This document shows, piece by piece, positions 37,045 through 46,580 of a DNA stretch of 64,000 bases; the first letter of the stretch is position 1; every line of letters begins with the position of its first letter. Where the stretch lies: positions 1,426,001 through 1,490,000 of the forward strand of contig NZ_CP031841.1 in the NCBI RefSeq assembly GCF_003432385.1. Reading direction: 5' to 3'. A program made the position numbers and the translations under genes. The notes below the pieces were generated by a model that worked only from the letters and a program-made list of their open reading frames with translations, searched no databases and was not told the DNA's origin. Source of the stretch: Breoghania sp. L-A4. Lineage in GTDB: Bacteria > Pseudomonadota > Alphaproteobacteria > Rhizobiales > Stappiaceae.

Positions 37045-37082
37045 CAAACAAAACCGCCTCCGGGCACAGGCTTGAAGGCGGT
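37045..37082 (-). terminator. Rho-independent terminator of the secreted Cys-rich gene
   Basis: On the reverse strand the stem ACCGCCTTC...GGAGGCGGT is followed directly by TTTTGTTT. It lies 54 nt after the stop of the reverse-strand gene at 37136 and also faces the end of the MFS gene. Confidence 0.75.
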
Positions 37083-37135
37083 GTCGTCAGTCTTGCGCCG
37101 ATGACGCGCCTTTGTGCCGGGGGTGCCCAGTCGTG

Positions 37136-37636
37136 TTACTGGCAGCTGCAGATGGCGGAGGAGGCGCAGGGCGGGGCTTCCGCCGCGACGCACATGCCCG
37201 AGGCCTTGCCCTGACCCGTGCACCAGGCGTTGCAGTCGAACAGATCGGGATGGCCGATGTCGTCGGTGTGCTTGTGCAGCTCTTCCGCGCCGGGATTGGA
37301 TTCCACCAGAAGTCCGGCCTCGGTGCAGGCCTCGCCGAAGGTGCGGCCGCTGAGCGTGCCGTCTTCCGTGCGTCCGATGTGGCAGCCCGCGCTTCCCGGA
37401 TCGACGCCGTCGGTGTCCGTCCACCACGAGGAGGTGCCCATGCCCGTCCAGTCGGTCGGCTTGAACTCGAATGTGCCTTGCGCGCCCGGCATGCCCTGGG
37501 CGCCGGCCGACGGGGCGCCGAGGTGTTCCTCGGTGGCGCTCGCGAGACCCGCGAAGGATCCGACCGCCAGGACCAGGGCCAGAATCCGGAGAACTGTCAT
37601 GGATACTGCAAAAAGGGGTCTTAAGTAAGGTTTCAT
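37136..37636 (-). CDS. Secreted cysteine-rich protein, unknown function
   Basis: The 166-residue protein has an N-terminal signal sequence ('ILALVLAVGSFAGLASA'). The mature part has a Gly-rich start and at least eight cysteines concentrated near the end ('DLFDCNAWCTGQGK', 'APPCASSAICSCQ'), which suggests a disulphide-stabilised extracellular or periplasmic domain. I do not recognise the family. It has its own terminator. Two ATGs (37636, 37600) could serve as start; the second gives a more typical signal-peptide length. Confidence 0.65.
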   Translation of the reverse strand: MKPYLRPLFAVSMTVLRILALVLAVGSFAGLASATEEHLGAPSAGAQGMPGAQGTFEFKPTDWTGMGTSSWWTDTDGVDPGSAGCHIGRTEDGTLSGRTFGEACTEAGLLVESNPGAEELHKHTDDIGHPDLFDCNAWCTGQGKASGMCVAAEAPPCASSAICSCQ

Positions 37637-37854
37637 TCAGTATGACTCCTGCTTTATGGGTCGGAATATACGAATAAATACGGAGAAATTGACCTGAATG
37701 GAAAGTACATCTCAATTATCTATTGCGGTCAACTGTGATTTGTACTGGTGCAGGCGGGCGCGCGGCGCGGATGCTTCGTACCAGACCAGTGTGAGCGGAC
37801 AAGGCCGGCCCTGCGATTGACGTGCGTGTGGTACCGCGGCGCGAGCCGGGGCGG

Positions 37855-39484
37855 CTAGCGCGGCGGCCGCGTGCAGGTCTCGAAGACGCCGTCCACCGGG
37901 TCACGCGTGGCACAGAGGATGCCGCCCCACTGATACCCCGTCCGGTTTCCGTTGAAGCGAATGAGGAACCACGGATAGCCGTTCATCATGACGCCTGTAT
38001 CCTCGAGCAGCAGCACCGGCGCGCCCTCGGCGAGCGAGCCGACCTGCTCGTAGTTCATGCCGGGGCCGCCGCGCACCTTGCCGCCCCAGGAGCCGGCCGC
38101 GACGGGGAAGCCGCCAGCCGGATCGTCGCCGCCGTGGGGCGGCGGAATCGCGCCGCCGGCCCGTGCCGGCTGCTCGCCCGGGCGCCAGCCGCCGAGCAGG
38201 AAGACCGCGCCATTGTCGCCCCGGTAGCGGGAACTGGCGATCAGCAGCTCGCGGTCGAGGATCATCGCCGAGCGCGGTTCGAACGGGCCGGTGGACAGAT
38301 GAATGGTGCGTTGAAGCTGCAGGTCATCGGCGGAAAACACCCAGACCGTGCCGCTCTCGCCGACCGCCACCACGTGGCCGTCGTCGGCCGTCATCTCGGC
38401 GATCCGCTCGGACAGCGCGGCGCGGGCGACCTCGGTTCGGGTCGCCGGGTCGAACATCACGACGAGGCCGCGGCTGTTGTCGTCATCGACGCGGCCGCCG
38501 GCGTAGACGGCGCGGGAATTGGCGGCGATGGCCCAGAAGGAGGCGCCAGGCACGTCGAGCTCGACGCTGCGCATCGTCTGCTTGTCGACGAGGGTCAGCG
38601 CGGGGACGCGGGCGTGGGCCACCCAGACGTCGGAGCCGTGGGTGGTCAGAGCCTGCCCCCACTCCGCCAGCACGGCGGAGTGCGCCATCCCGCCGGAGCG
38701 GGCGTGCACACGCGTCACGCGGCTGGAGACCGAGCTGCACTCGGGCATGGTCAGCGCGAAGAGATCGTCGCCGTCCAGCCTCATGGCTTCGGGGCAGCCG
38801 GAAAACGTCGCCAGCACGCTGTCGCGGCCGCGCGGGTCGATGCGGCGGATCAGCTTGTCGGTGTTGACCATGGCGTAGACGGTGCCGTCGCCGGCGGACG
38901 CCATGTCGACGGGCAGGCGTCCGATTCGGACCCGGTCGGCCACGCGGCCGCGCGGCAGGTCGATGCGGGCGATGGTGCGCTGGCCGCTCTCCGCTGCCCA
39001 CAGCCACTGGCCGTCGTAGGCGAGGCCCTCGGCCCATTTGCCCAGCTCAATGACGCGCGGTTGCAGTGTCACCGTGTCCGCCGGATCGGGATCGGGCACG
39101 GGCGGCTCGGGCTGCGAAGAGGGGACGTCCAGCCCCGTGCCTTCGCCACAGCCGCTGTCGGGGCCCCGTCGCCTGGGCGGAAGCCGCATTCCAGCACCAT
39201 CACCTGAATTTCGAGGGCCGGGGGATGCCGGGCCGGCGGGGGATCCGGTCGGCGGCATCGCGGCAGGCGCGCGCGGCGGTGTCGATGGCATCCTGAATGC
39301 CGACATTGCGCGGCACCCGGCCGACCTCGCGCTCCAGGCACATGACGTAGTCGATCACGGCCGGATCCTGCGACGACGTCACATAGCGCGCATCGTCCGC
39401 GCCATAGGGCGCCGCGTGGGCCAGTCCGCCCGGAACAAGGAAGAGCGCGCAAGCGGCGGCGGCGCGAAACAGGCCAGGTGTCAT
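37855..39484 (-). pseudogene. Secreted beta-propeller protein with SH3-type C-terminus, two apparent frameshifts
   Basis: From the ATG at 39484 a signal peptide ('AAAACALFLVPGGLAHAA') leads into a small Cys-containing domain that ends in 'RRPGIPRPSKFR'. The sense continues in a second frame ('EIQVMVLECGFRPGDG') and then a third ('GPDSGCGEGTGLDVPSS'), which runs on as a repetitive propeller ('WAEGLAYDGQWLWAAESG', 'AIAANSRAVYAGGRVDDDN'). It ends in an SH3b-like module ('KVRGGPGMNYEQVGSLAEG'). One base added in each of two G/C runs (about 39218-39224 and 39160-39167) gives an uninterrupted 543-residue protein. Function is unknown; the SH3b end suggests envelope or peptidoglycan contact. Confidence 0.7.
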
Positions 39485-39680
39485 GAAACGATCCTCTTGT
39501 CGGGCATCGGCGGGAGCGAACCCTGAAAAACGCGCCGGCGCGCTCCGCCGGCATCCCCGGTCACATCCGCGCGCCGACGGAAGGGAGCGGCGCGTGCATT
39601 CAGAAACATTGACGCAGATACAAGGCTCTGACGGCCCGCAATGCAACCGCTTTTGGCGCCAAACCATGACCTGGGCAGCT

Positions 39681-40352
39681 TCAGAAGGGACAGGTCTCGG
39701 TGAAGGTGCACGGCCGGCCGCCGGTGGGATGGCGAAAGCTCAGGCTTTCGGCGTGGAGCTGCAGCCGCCCCGCTGCGTTGAGCGCGGCATCGGGGGCATA
39801 GAGCGCGTCACCGAGCATCGGATGGCCGAGGGAGGCCATGTGCACGCGAAGCTGGTGCGTGCGGCCGGTGTGCGGGCTCAGCAGCATCCGGGTGACGCCG
39901 CCTTCGCGCGCCAGCACGCTCCAGCGGGTCAGCGCCGGGCGGCCGCGCTCGTGGTTGATGGTCTGCTTGGGCCGGTTCGGCCAGTCGGAGCACAGCGGTC
40001 GGTCGACTTCGCCTTCGTCTTCCGCAACGTCGCCCCAGACGCGCGCCACATAGCGCTTGCCGATCATCCGCCGCTCGAACTGCAGTCCCAGATGCCGGTG
40101 CGCCGCGCGGTTGAGCGCGAAAACCATGACGCCGGAGGTGTCGCAGTCCAGCCGGTGCACCATGGTGGCCGTGGAGTACATTTCGCGCGCCCGCGCCTCC
40201 AGGCAATCGGCATGGTCCATCGCCTTGCCGGGCGCCGACAGAAGTCCGCTGGGCTTGGCCAGCACCAGAAGATCGTCGTCGCGATGCAGCACGCACAGCC
40301 GTGGCTCGGCGGGCGGATCGTAGACGAAGGGGCGGGGCGGGGTGTTGAGCAT
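39681..40352 (-). CDS. RluA-family pseudouridine synthase
   Basis: The 223-residue protein has the catalytic motif 'VHRLDCDTSGVMVFAL' (Asp of HRLD.DTSG) and the C-terminal RluA signature 'HTGRTHQLRVHMASLGHP'. It isomerises uridine to pseudouridine in rRNA or tRNA; the target position is not deducible. It lacks an S4 domain, like RluA/TruC types. I chose the ATG at 40352; a longer frame upstream has no good ribosome-binding site. Confidence 0.9.
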   Translation of the reverse strand: MLNTPPRPFVYDPPAEPRLCVLHRDDDLLVLAKPSGLLSAPGKAMDHADCLEARAREMYSTATMVHRLDCDTSGVMVFALNRAAHRHLGLQFERRMIGKRYVARVWGDVAEDEGEVDRPLCSDWPNRPKQTINHERGRPALTRWSVLAREGGVTRMLLSPHTGRTHQLRVHMASLGHPMLGDALYAPDAALNAAGRLQLHAESLSFRHPTGGRPCTFTETCPF

Positions 40353-40488
40353 GGCGTTGCTGTACCGCCATTGCGCGAAGGCCGTCAATCGGCGGCCGAA
40401 TTCGCATCCGCATCGCATCCGGCGCCCATTGCGCGTTCAGGTGCGCTATAGAGGGCGCAGACACCCTGCCTATTGCTACGAGCGGCCC

Positions 40489-41196
40489 ATGATTCCCTGG
40501 ATTCACCTCGATACCGCGACGGCGCCGGACGGCGAGGAACTGCGGCTGAAGCGGCGCGGCGACGAGTTCTCCATCATGCTGGGCTCAAACGAGCTGATGA
40601 ACAGCCGGCTCAGCGGTTCCGAGGAGGCGCTGGCGACGATGTCCTGCGACCGGCTGGGGGCTTCGGTCTTGAAGGACGGTCCACGGCTGCTGATCGGCGG
40701 GCTCGGCATGGGATTCACCTTGCGCGCGGCTCTCGATGCCGCCGGTGACAAGGCGCGGGTGACGGTGGCGGAACTGGTGCCCGCGGTCGTCGGCTGGGCG
40801 CGCGGCGCCATGGCGCCGGTGTTCGGCGATTGTCTCGAGGATCCCCGCGTGCGTGTCCACGTCGGTGACGTTGGCGCGCTGATTCGGGATGGCAAGGGCG
40901 CCTACGACGCGATTGTGCTGGATGTCGACAACGGCCCGGACGGGCTGACGCGGGCGTCCAATGACCGGCTGTACGCGATGGAGGGGCTGTTGGCGGCGCG
41001 CGCGGCTCTGCGGCCCGGCGGCATGCTGGCCGTCTGGTCGTCAGGCCCGGACCGGGCATTCGCCCAGCGGCTGAAGAAGGCGGGATTCGCGGTCGAGGAG
41101 GTTACGGTGCGCGCCAACAAGGCAAAGCGCGGCGCGCGCCATGTGATCTGGTTCGCAAGCCCCGGCGGCGCGGGGACGTCCCGCGCCGGCCGGTAG
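40489..41196 (+). CDS. Spermidine-synthase-fold methyltransferase-like protein
   Basis: The 235-residue protein has a Rossmann SAM-type core: 'RLLIGGLGMGFTLRAAL' (glycine-rich loop), 'ARVTVAELVPAVVGWARG' (acidic ribose-binding end) and 'YDAIVLDVDNGPDGLT'. This is the pattern of the polyamine aminopropyltransferase-like proteins annotated in many alphaproteobacteria. The N-terminal tetramerisation domain of true SpeE is short, so substrate and activity are uncertain. It is divergent from the rluA-like gene. Confidence 0.85.
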   Translation: MIPWIHLDTATAPDGEELRLKRRGDEFSIMLGSNELMNSRLSGSEEALATMSCDRLGASVLKDGPRLLIGGLGMGFTLRAALDAAGDKARVTVAELVPAVVGWARGAMAPVFGDCLEDPRVRVHVGDVGALIRDGKGAYDAIVLDVDNGPDGLTRASNDRLYAMEGLLAARAALRPGGMLAVWSSGPDRAFAQRLKKAGFAVEEVTVRANKAKRGARHVIWFASPGGAGTSRAGR

Positions 41197-41215
41197 GCAT
41201 TCCGGGTGCTTCCGC

Positions 41216-41620
41216 CTAGCGCTTCTGGCGCGCCTTGCGCGCGGCGTATTTGCGGTCGCGTTCGGCCTTGCGTTCTTCTTCGTTGATCACGACGCTCTGG
41301 ATCAGCTTCTTCTTCGCGGCTTCGCGCTCGTCGGCTTCGGCGCGCAGGGCGGCTTCGGCTTCTTCCTTGGCGCGCGCTTCGGCTTCCGCGACCGCGTTGG
41401 CTTCGGCCTCCAGCCGGTCGGCCTTTTCCTTCTTGAGGCGCAGGCGCTCGGCCTGGCGCTCTTCGCGCGCCGCCGCAACGGCTTCGCGTTCCTGGCGCTT
41501 GGCAATCATTTCAGGATCGTCCGCCTTCGGCGCGGATTTGAATTTCTTGAGAAGCTCCTGTTTGGCTTCGTCCGCTGATTTGCGACGGTCTGAAAAGCCA
41601 GCTACGATCGTTTGCTTCAT
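41216..41620 (-). CDS. DUF6481-type charged coiled-coil protein
   Basis: The 134-residue protein is almost entirely Lys/Glu/Arg/Ala and predicted as a long coiled coil ('EREAVAAAREERQAERLRL', 'NEEERKAERDRKYAARKAR'). The start is the ATG at 41620 ('MKQTIVAGFSDRRKSADEA'). The family is widespread in alphaproteobacteria with no assigned function. A longer frame upstream lacks a plausible initiation region. Confidence 0.75.
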   Translation of the reverse strand: MKQTIVAGFSDRRKSADEAKQELLKKFKSAPKADDPEMIAKRQEREAVAAAREERQAERLRLKKEKADRLEAEANAVAEAEARAKEEAEAALRAEADEREAAKKKLIQSVVINEEERKAERDRKYAARKARQKR

Positions 41621-42121
41621 ACTAGAGTGAGTCCTCGTGCGTGTTGAAGTCAGTGCCGTTTGTGTCGTTCGCGGTAATCGCGCCCGACTGAATGGTGTCG
41701 CCCGACGAAGTGTGGGGTGATGATACGGGGCGGCCGTTCGTCCGGCCGCTCGACGGCAATACGCCATGCGCCGCACCGCTCATGTACCCCATCGGGCGCG
41801 CAGAAACAATGATGCGGCTTTGTCGCATTCGGCTTTATGGCGATGCGCGGCGGCGCGGGGCAGGTCCCTGGCCCTCATTCGCGAGACCGCCGGCGTGCCG
41901 GCAATCGGCGGCGTGGTGCGGGTTTGGCGCGGTTCAGCGGCCGAAAATTCCCTGTGTTGGCCGTATCCCGGCGGAAAAGGCGAAAAAAGCCCGGGGCAAG
42001 GGGTGCATTTGGCGAAAAAGTTGATATTGTGCGCCTCCCATGGGTCAGCCATCCTGGCCATCAACAGATTGCCTTCCGTCGTCCGATGCGACGGGGCGCA
42101 CACACTTAATCAGGTGAGCAA
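41621..42121. other. Intergenic region upstream of rpsU
   Basis: About 500 bases without a supported gene. It should hold divergent promoters for the DUF6481 gene and rpsU. In the last 100 bases the stretch before the rpsU start is suited to a leader region. Frames seen here on both strands are GC-driven. Confidence 0.5.
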
Positions 42122-42373
42122 TTGCAGGTTCTCGTTCGCGACAACAATGTCGACCAGGCTCTTCGGGTACTGAAGAAAAAGTTGCAGCGTGAAGGTCTCT
42201 TCCGCGAAATGAAAGCACGGCGCGCTTATGAGAAGCCGTCGGAGAAGCGTTGCCGTGAAAAGGGCGAAGCCGTCCGCCGCGCCCGCAAGGCTGCGCGCAA
42301 GCTCGCTCAGCGTGAAGGCCTGATTCCGGGCCCGAAGAAGAAGCCGGAAGTCGCTCCCCGCAGCCGCGGCTGA
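42122..42373 (+). CDS. rpsU: 30S ribosomal protein S21
   Basis: The 83-residue protein matches bS21 throughout: '[19 protein letters not shown]', '[19 protein letters not shown]', then a basic tail. It binds the 3' domain of 16S rRNA near the anti-Shine-Dalgarno and helps start-site selection. The start codon is TTG, which is common for alphaproteobacterial rpsU copies. The basic extension at the end ('[15 protein letters not shown]') is longer than in E. coli S21 (71 residues). Confidence 0.95.
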   Translation: MQVLVRDNNVDQALRVLKKKLQREGLFREMKARRAYEKPSEKRCREKGEAVRRARKAARKLAQREGLIPGPKKKPEVAPRSRG

Positions 42374-42620
42374 GGCTCCTGGCCTGATCCCGCTGCCCGC
42401 GCTTGTTCTTTAGAGCAGGCGGGCGCGTTCGGGCCACCGTCTTTCTGAAAAGATCAAACGACCTGCGAGCGGATTGTCCTGTCCGCGCGCGGGTTGTTGC
42501 CGTTTGCGCGGCCGCGGCTTGTGCGCTACTGCGTCTTGCGCCGGATCATCGGATCCGGGGATGACGCAAGGCCGAACCGCAGCGGGCCGCCTCCGTCCAA
42601 CCAACTGCTGAGAGACGATC

Positions 42621-43253
42621 GTGAGCTACGCGGTCAAGGAAATCTTCAAGACCCTGCAAGGCGAGGGCGCCCAGGCGGGCCGCGCGGCAGTGTTCTGCCG
42701 TTTTGCCGGCTGCAACCTGTGGTCGGGCCGCGAGCAGGACCGCGCCACCGCCGTCTGCCGGTTCTGTGATACCGATTTCATCGGTACGGACGGCGAGGGC
42801 GGCGGCAAGTTCCGCGACGCGGCGGCGCTGGTCGCGGCGATCGCCGAGGCCTGGGGCGACGATCCGAACAACCGCTTCATCGTGTTCACCGGCGGAGAGC
42901 CGCTGCTGCAGATCGACGACGCGCTTCTGGCCGCGGCGCACGCCTGTGGGTTCGAATGTGCGGTGGAGACCAACGGCACGATCGCCCCTCCCGAGGCGCT
43001 CGACTGGGTCTGCGTCAGTCCCAAGGATGGCGCCGATCTGGTGGCCACGCGCGGGCACGAGCTGAAGCTCGTGTTTCCGCAGCCCGGACTGATGCCCGAG
43101 GCCGTGGCGCATCTCGATTTCAAGACGTTCTGGCTGCAGCCGATGGACGGCCCGGACGTGGCGCAGAACACCGCCGCCGCGGTTGCCTATTGCATGGCGC
43201 ATCCGCGCTGGCGGCTCAGCCTGCAAACGCACAAGCTGATCGGAATTCCATGA
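42621..43253 (+). CDS. queE: 7-carboxy-7-deazaguanine synthase
   Basis: The 210-residue radical-SAM enzyme converts 6-carboxy-tetrahydropterin to 7-carboxy-7-deazaguanine in the queuosine pathway. The [4Fe-4S] cysteines are visible as 'FCRFAGCNLWSG' and 'AVCRFCDTDF', with the extended spacing typical of QueE rather than CxxxCxxC. 'FTGGEPLLQ' is the SAM-binding GGEP motif. The start is GTG. The stop overlaps the queD start (ATGA). The genes queE-queD-queC are in one cassette. Confidence 0.95.
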   Translation: MSYAVKEIFKTLQGEGAQAGRAAVFCRFAGCNLWSGREQDRATAVCRFCDTDFIGTDGEGGGKFRDAAALVAAIAEAWGDDPNNRFIVFTGGEPLLQIDDALLAAAHACGFECAVETNGTIAPPEALDWVCVSPKDGADLVATRGHELKLVFPQPGLMPEAVAHLDFKTFWLQPMDGPDVAQNTAAAVAYCMAHPRWRLSLQTHKLIGIP

Positions 43254-43606
43254 AGATTACCCAGGCCTTCACTTTCGAGGCGGCGCACCGGCTGCCGAAG
43301 GTGCCTCAGACCCATCGCTGCCACCGCATGCACGGCCATTCCTACCGGGTCGAGCTGGTGCTGGACGGCCCTGTCGATCCCGAGACCGGATTCGTGGTGG
43401 ATTTCTTCGACGTGGAGGCGGCTTTCGGTCCGCTGCTGCTGCGGCTCGACCACTATTGCCTCAACGAGGTGGAGGGGCTGGAAAACCCGACCGCGGAGAA
43501 CATCGCCGTGTGGATCTGGCAGCGTACGAAACCGCTTCTGCCGCTGCTGAGCGCCGTGCGCGTGTTTGAGACCGCCGACTGCTGGGCGGAATACGAGGGC
43601 GATTGA
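43250..43606 (+). CDS. queD: 6-carboxy-5,6,7,8-tetrahydropterin synthase
   Basis: The 118-residue protein of the PTPS family has the zinc-binding His set in 'FTFEAAHRLPKV' and 'RMHGHSYRVEL', the catalytic 'HRCHRMHGH' region and the C-terminal Glu-containing 'ENPTAENIAVWIW'. It makes 6-carboxytetrahydropterin from dihydroneopterin triphosphate for QueE. Its start overlaps the queE stop and it ends 3 nt before queC, so the three are co-translated in order. Confidence 0.95.
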   Translation: MKITQAFTFEAAHRLPKVPQTHRCHRMHGHSYRVELVLDGPVDPETGFVVDFFDVEAAFGPLLLRLDHYCLNEVEGLENPTAENIAVWIWQRTKPLLPLLSAVRVFETADCWAEYEGD

Positions 43607-43609
43607 TCG

Positions 43610-44323
43610 ATGAGCGCGACACAGGCTGATTTGGACAAGGCGCTGGTGCTGTTTTCCGGCGGACAGGATTCCGCCACCTGTCTGGCCTGGGCGCTGGAAC
43701 GCTACGCCCATGTGGAGACGCTCGGCTTCGACTACGGCCAGCGCCACGTGGTGGAACTGGCGTGCCGGGCGACCTTGCGTGACCGCTTTGCCGCCCTCAA
43801 GCCCGAATGGGCGCAGCGGCTGGGCGAGGATCACACGATCGATCTGTCCGCGCTGGGCGCGGTCTCCGACACGGCGCTGACCCGCGACGTCGAGATCGCC
43901 ATGGCGGAAGGCGGGCTGCCCAACACCTTCGTGCCCGGACGAAACCTCATGTTCCTGACCTTCGCCGCCGCGCTCGCCTACCGGCGCGGCATCAAGCACA
44001 TCGTCACCGGCGTCTGCGAGACCGACTATTCCGGCTATCCCGATTGCCGCGACGACACCATCAAGGCGCTGCAGGTGGCGCTGAACCTGGGCATGGAAAG
44101 CCGCTTCGTGCTGCACACGCCCTTGATGTGGATCGACAAGGCGCGGACCTGGAGGCTCGCCGAGGATCTGGGCGGCACGCCGCTGGTGGAGACCATCGTC
44201 GAGCACAGTCACAGCTGCTACATGGGCACCCGCGACACGCTGCACCCCTGGGGCTACGGCTGCGGCGCATGCCCCGCCTGCGAGCTGCGCGCCAAGGGGT
44301 TTGCGGCCCACGCAGCCGGGTAG
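43610..44323 (+). CDS. queC: 7-cyano-7-deazaguanine synthase
   Basis: The 237-residue ATP-dependent enzyme converts 7-carboxy-7-deazaguanine to preQ0. The PP-loop is '[18 protein letters not shown]' near the N-terminus. The C-terminal zinc site is '[11 protein letters not shown]' plus '[16 protein letters not shown]'. FolE, QueF and Tgt genes are not in the window, so they would be encoded elsewhere. The cassette serves tRNA queuosine rather than a DNA-modification island, as no dpd-type genes accompany it. Confidence 0.95.
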   Translation: MSATQADLDKALVLFSGGQDSATCLAWALERYAHVETLGFDYGQRHVVELACRATLRDRFAALKPEWAQRLGEDHTIDLSALGAVSDTALTRDVEIAMAEGGLPNTFVPGRNLMFLTFAAALAYRRGIKHIVTGVCETDYSGYPDCRDDTIKALQVALNLGMESRFVLHTPLMWIDKARTWRLAEDLGGTPLVETIVEHSHSCYMGTRDTLHPWGYGCGACPACELRAKGFAAHAAG

Positions 44324-44634
44324 GCGCGTGGGGTTTTGCCCCTTCGGTCATCCTCAACGACTGACGGCCCGATCACCTCTCCCATGGGGAGAGAAGTCGA
44401 GCGGCACGCCCGGGTGAGGGGAGCAGGGTTCTCCGCAACCCCGAATGATCGCAACCCCTTGCATGTTGTTTCCAGCGCAAATCGGCGATGATTTGTGCTG
44501 GCCGCGTGCGGATGGCCATCCGCACGCGGCCGGATCGACGGGGCCGCGATCCCCTTGGTCAAGACCCGCGGGTGAGCCTGGTCCGCCGATCCCTTTGCGC
44601 CTGTTCTGAACAGATGATTGGGAGCCAGACCCGC
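44324..44634. other. Intergenic region between queC and the IS110 transposase
   Basis: It contains the palindromic repeat listed next and then the left flank of the IS110 element. The IS boundary itself cannot be fixed because these elements lack terminal inverted repeats. No protein-like frame is present. Confidence 0.5.
44374..44420. repeat. Intergenic palindromic repeat, copy 1
   Basis: CACCTCTCCCATGGGGAGAG followed by a dyad ending CCCGGGTGAGGG. Read on the reverse strand it matches the repeat at 58918-58975 (CCCTCACCCGG, about 9 nt, CGAC, T-rich CTCCCC, GGGAGAGGTG). These are mosaic palindromes of the kind scattered in Hyphomicrobiales genomes. Confidence 0.7.
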
Positions 44635-45605
44635 ATGCAAGGCCAGATCCAGCCGCAAACACCCGGCGCACAGCCAGTCTACGTCGGCATCGACGTCTGT
44701 AAAGACCATCTCGACATCCACCTGCATCCCCTCGGGCACGGCCTGAGGCTCGCCAACGACCGCGACGGCGTGAGCCGGCTGAAGCGGCTGCTGGCCCGAC
44801 ACGACGTCGCGCGCGTCGTGCTGGAGCCGACGGCCAGCTACCATCGGCTCGTCCACCGCTCGCTGGCCCAGGCCGGCTGGCCGGTGGCGGTCGTCAACCC
44901 GCTGCGCGCGCGGCTGTTCGCCGAAGTCCTCGGCAGCCGCGCCAAGACCGACCGCGTCGACGCGAAAATGCTGGCGATCCTCGGCGCGACGCTGGCCCCC
45001 CAGGCCACGCCGCCGGCGCCCGAAGCGCTCGAGGACCTGCGGGAGCTGGTGCATGCGCGCGCCGCCGCGACCCAGGAGCGCACCGCGCTCGCCAACCGGC
45101 TGACGGCCAGCCACGTCGCCGTCCTCAAGGCCGAGCTCAGGCGGCGGCTGGCCGGCCTCGACAGGCACATCGCGCGGCTGGCCCGCGAGATCGGGCGCCG
45201 CATCACCGACGATCCGGGGCTGGCGCGGCGCCAGGCCATCCTCACCTCGATCCCCGGCATCGGCGCCACCGTCGCCGCCGTGCTGATCGCCGACATGTCC
45301 GAGCTCGGCCAGCTCGACCGCCACGCCTGCGCCAGCCTGGCCGGCGTCGCCCCCTCGCCAACGACAGCGGCGACATCCGGGGGCCGCGCCACATCAGGGG
45401 CGGCCGCGCCATGCCCCGCCGCGCGCTCTATTGGGCAGCGCTGTCCGCCGCCAGGTACAATCCCGACCTCGCCGCCTTCTACAAACGCCTGCGCGACAAC
45501 GCCAAAAAACCCAAGGTCGCCCTCACCGCCGTCATGCGAAAGCTCATCATCCTCGCCAACACCCTGCTCAAGGAGGACAGACTGTGGACCCCAAAATACA
45601 CTTGA
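44635..45605 (+). pseudogene. IS110-family transposase with a one-base frameshift
   Basis: The N-terminal DEDD domain is visible as 'VYVGIDVCKDHLDIHL', 'VLEPTASYHRLVHRSL' and 'AKTDRVDAKMLAILGA'. The C-terminal Transposase_20 region includes 'AILTSIPGIGATVAAVLIAD' and 'HACASLAGVAP'. The frame then shifts: the sense resumes as 'NDSGDIRGPRHIRGGRAMP' and 'RALYWAALSAARYNPDLAAF' to a stop at 45605. Adding one base to the C-run at 45350-45354 restores a 323-residue transposase with the catalytic Ser region. IS110 elements use a bridge RNA encoded in a flanking non-coding end; the adjacent 44420-44634 or 45606-45617 stretch is where to look. Confidence 0.85.
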
Positions 45606-45617
45606 CCTGAAACACAG

Positions 45618-45652
45618 ATGCTCACCCCGACCCTCTCCCTGAGGGAGAGGGG
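45618..45652. repeat. Intergenic palindromic repeat, IS-flanking
   Basis: CTCACCCCGACCCTCTCCC followed by TGAGGGAGAGGG. It is related to the other palindromes and lies directly right of the IS110 gene. Confidence 0.65.
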
Positions 45653-45671
45653 GCGGATACGGCGGGTTTGG

Positions 45672-46580
45672 TTATCCTTTCGCGGCGTGCTCCCACGCCT
45701 TGATCGCCTCTGTGTGGTCCTTGTCGCCGCCCACCGCGTCGCGCGCCATGAGCCACTGCGAGGACGTCTGCCGCATCAAGGGCACGTCAAGCCCGATGCC
45801 TTCCGCGAGGTCGGCGGCGATCTTCACGTCCTTGGCGAGCAGCGCAAGCGCGAAGCCGGAGGCGAAGTCGCCGGTCAGCACCTGGGACTTGATGGTGCTC
45901 TCGGTGGAGAAGTTGCGCCCCGTTGACACATTCATGATGTCGATCATCACGGACGGGTCGAGCCCGAAATCCTGCCCCACGATCAGCGCTTCGCTGGCTG
46001 CGGCGAAACCGGCCGCGGCAACGAAATTGTTCAGCGCCTTCATGGCGTGGCCGGAGCCGAGCGGGCCGGTCTCGAACAGCTTGGCGCCCATGGCGTTGAG
46101 CACCGGCACGGCGCGGGCGACGGCGGCGGGATCGTCGGCGCCGATCATGATCGCGAGCGATCCGTCGATGGCGCGCGGCACGCCGCCCGATACCGGCGCG
46201 TCGATCAGCGCGACGCCGCGCCGCGCCAGTTGCGCGCCGAGCTCCCGCGTGCCCAGCGGGTCGGAGGAGCTCATGTCGATGACCAGCGATCCGGGCTGCA
46301 GGTCCTCGACCAGGCCGCGGCCCTCCAGCAGCACGGAGCGCACGATCTGTCCCGTCGGCAGCATGGTGACGACGATGTCCGACGCGGCGCCCAGCTCGGC
46401 CTGTGTTGCGGCGGCGGTCCCGCCGTGCTCGGCCGCGAAGGCCTTTGCGGCTTCCGGATTGGTGTCGTGCACGGTGACGGCAAAGCCGGCGCGCACGAGA
46501 TTGGCCGCCATCGGCCCGCCCATGTTGCCGATGCCGATGAAGCCGACGCGGGTGGTGTTGTTTTCCGAACCCATGGTCAT
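45672..46580 (-). CDS. 3-hydroxyisobutyrate dehydrogenase-family protein
   Basis: The 302-residue protein has the NAD(P)-binding 'VGFIGIGNMGGPMAANLVR', the substrate motif 'LIDAPVSGGVPRA' and the catalytic Lys in 'GSGHAMKALNNFVAA'. Members oxidise beta-hydroxy acids such as 3-hydroxyisobutyrate, tartronate semialdehyde or sulpholactaldehyde. The start at 46580 overlaps the stop of the upstream CMD-family gene (ATGA). With the acyl-CoA dehydrogenase-like gene further upstream, a branched or short-chain acid catabolic operon is suggested; the exact substrate is not deducible. Confidence 0.88.
   Translation of the reverse strand: MTMGSENNTTRVGFIGIGNMGGPMAANLVRAGFAVTVHDTNPEAAKAFAAEHGGTAAATQAELGAASDIVVTMLPTGQIVRSVLLEGRGLVEDLQPGSLVIDMSSSDPLGTRELGAQLARRGVALIDAPVSGGVPRAIDGSLAIMIGADDPAAVARAVPVLNAMGAKLFETGPLGSGHAMKALNNFVAAAGFAAASEALIVGQDFGLDPSVMIDIMNVSTGRNFSTESTIKSQVLTGDFASGFALALLAKDVKIAADLAEGIGLDVPLMRQTSSQWLMARDAVGGDKDHTEAIKAWEHAAKG

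Noticed and set aside
35619-37715. 698-codon reverse ORF
   Set aside because: It is antisense to the MFS gene and runs through the Cys-rich gene in the wrong frame.
42621-44323. 7-deazaguanine DNA-modification (dpd) system, suggested by queEDC
   Set aside because: No dpdA or dpd partner genes lie nearby; the cassette is the normal tRNA queuosine set.
44254-45324. 356-codon reverse ORF
   Set aside because: It is antisense to the IS110 transposase; no domain visible.
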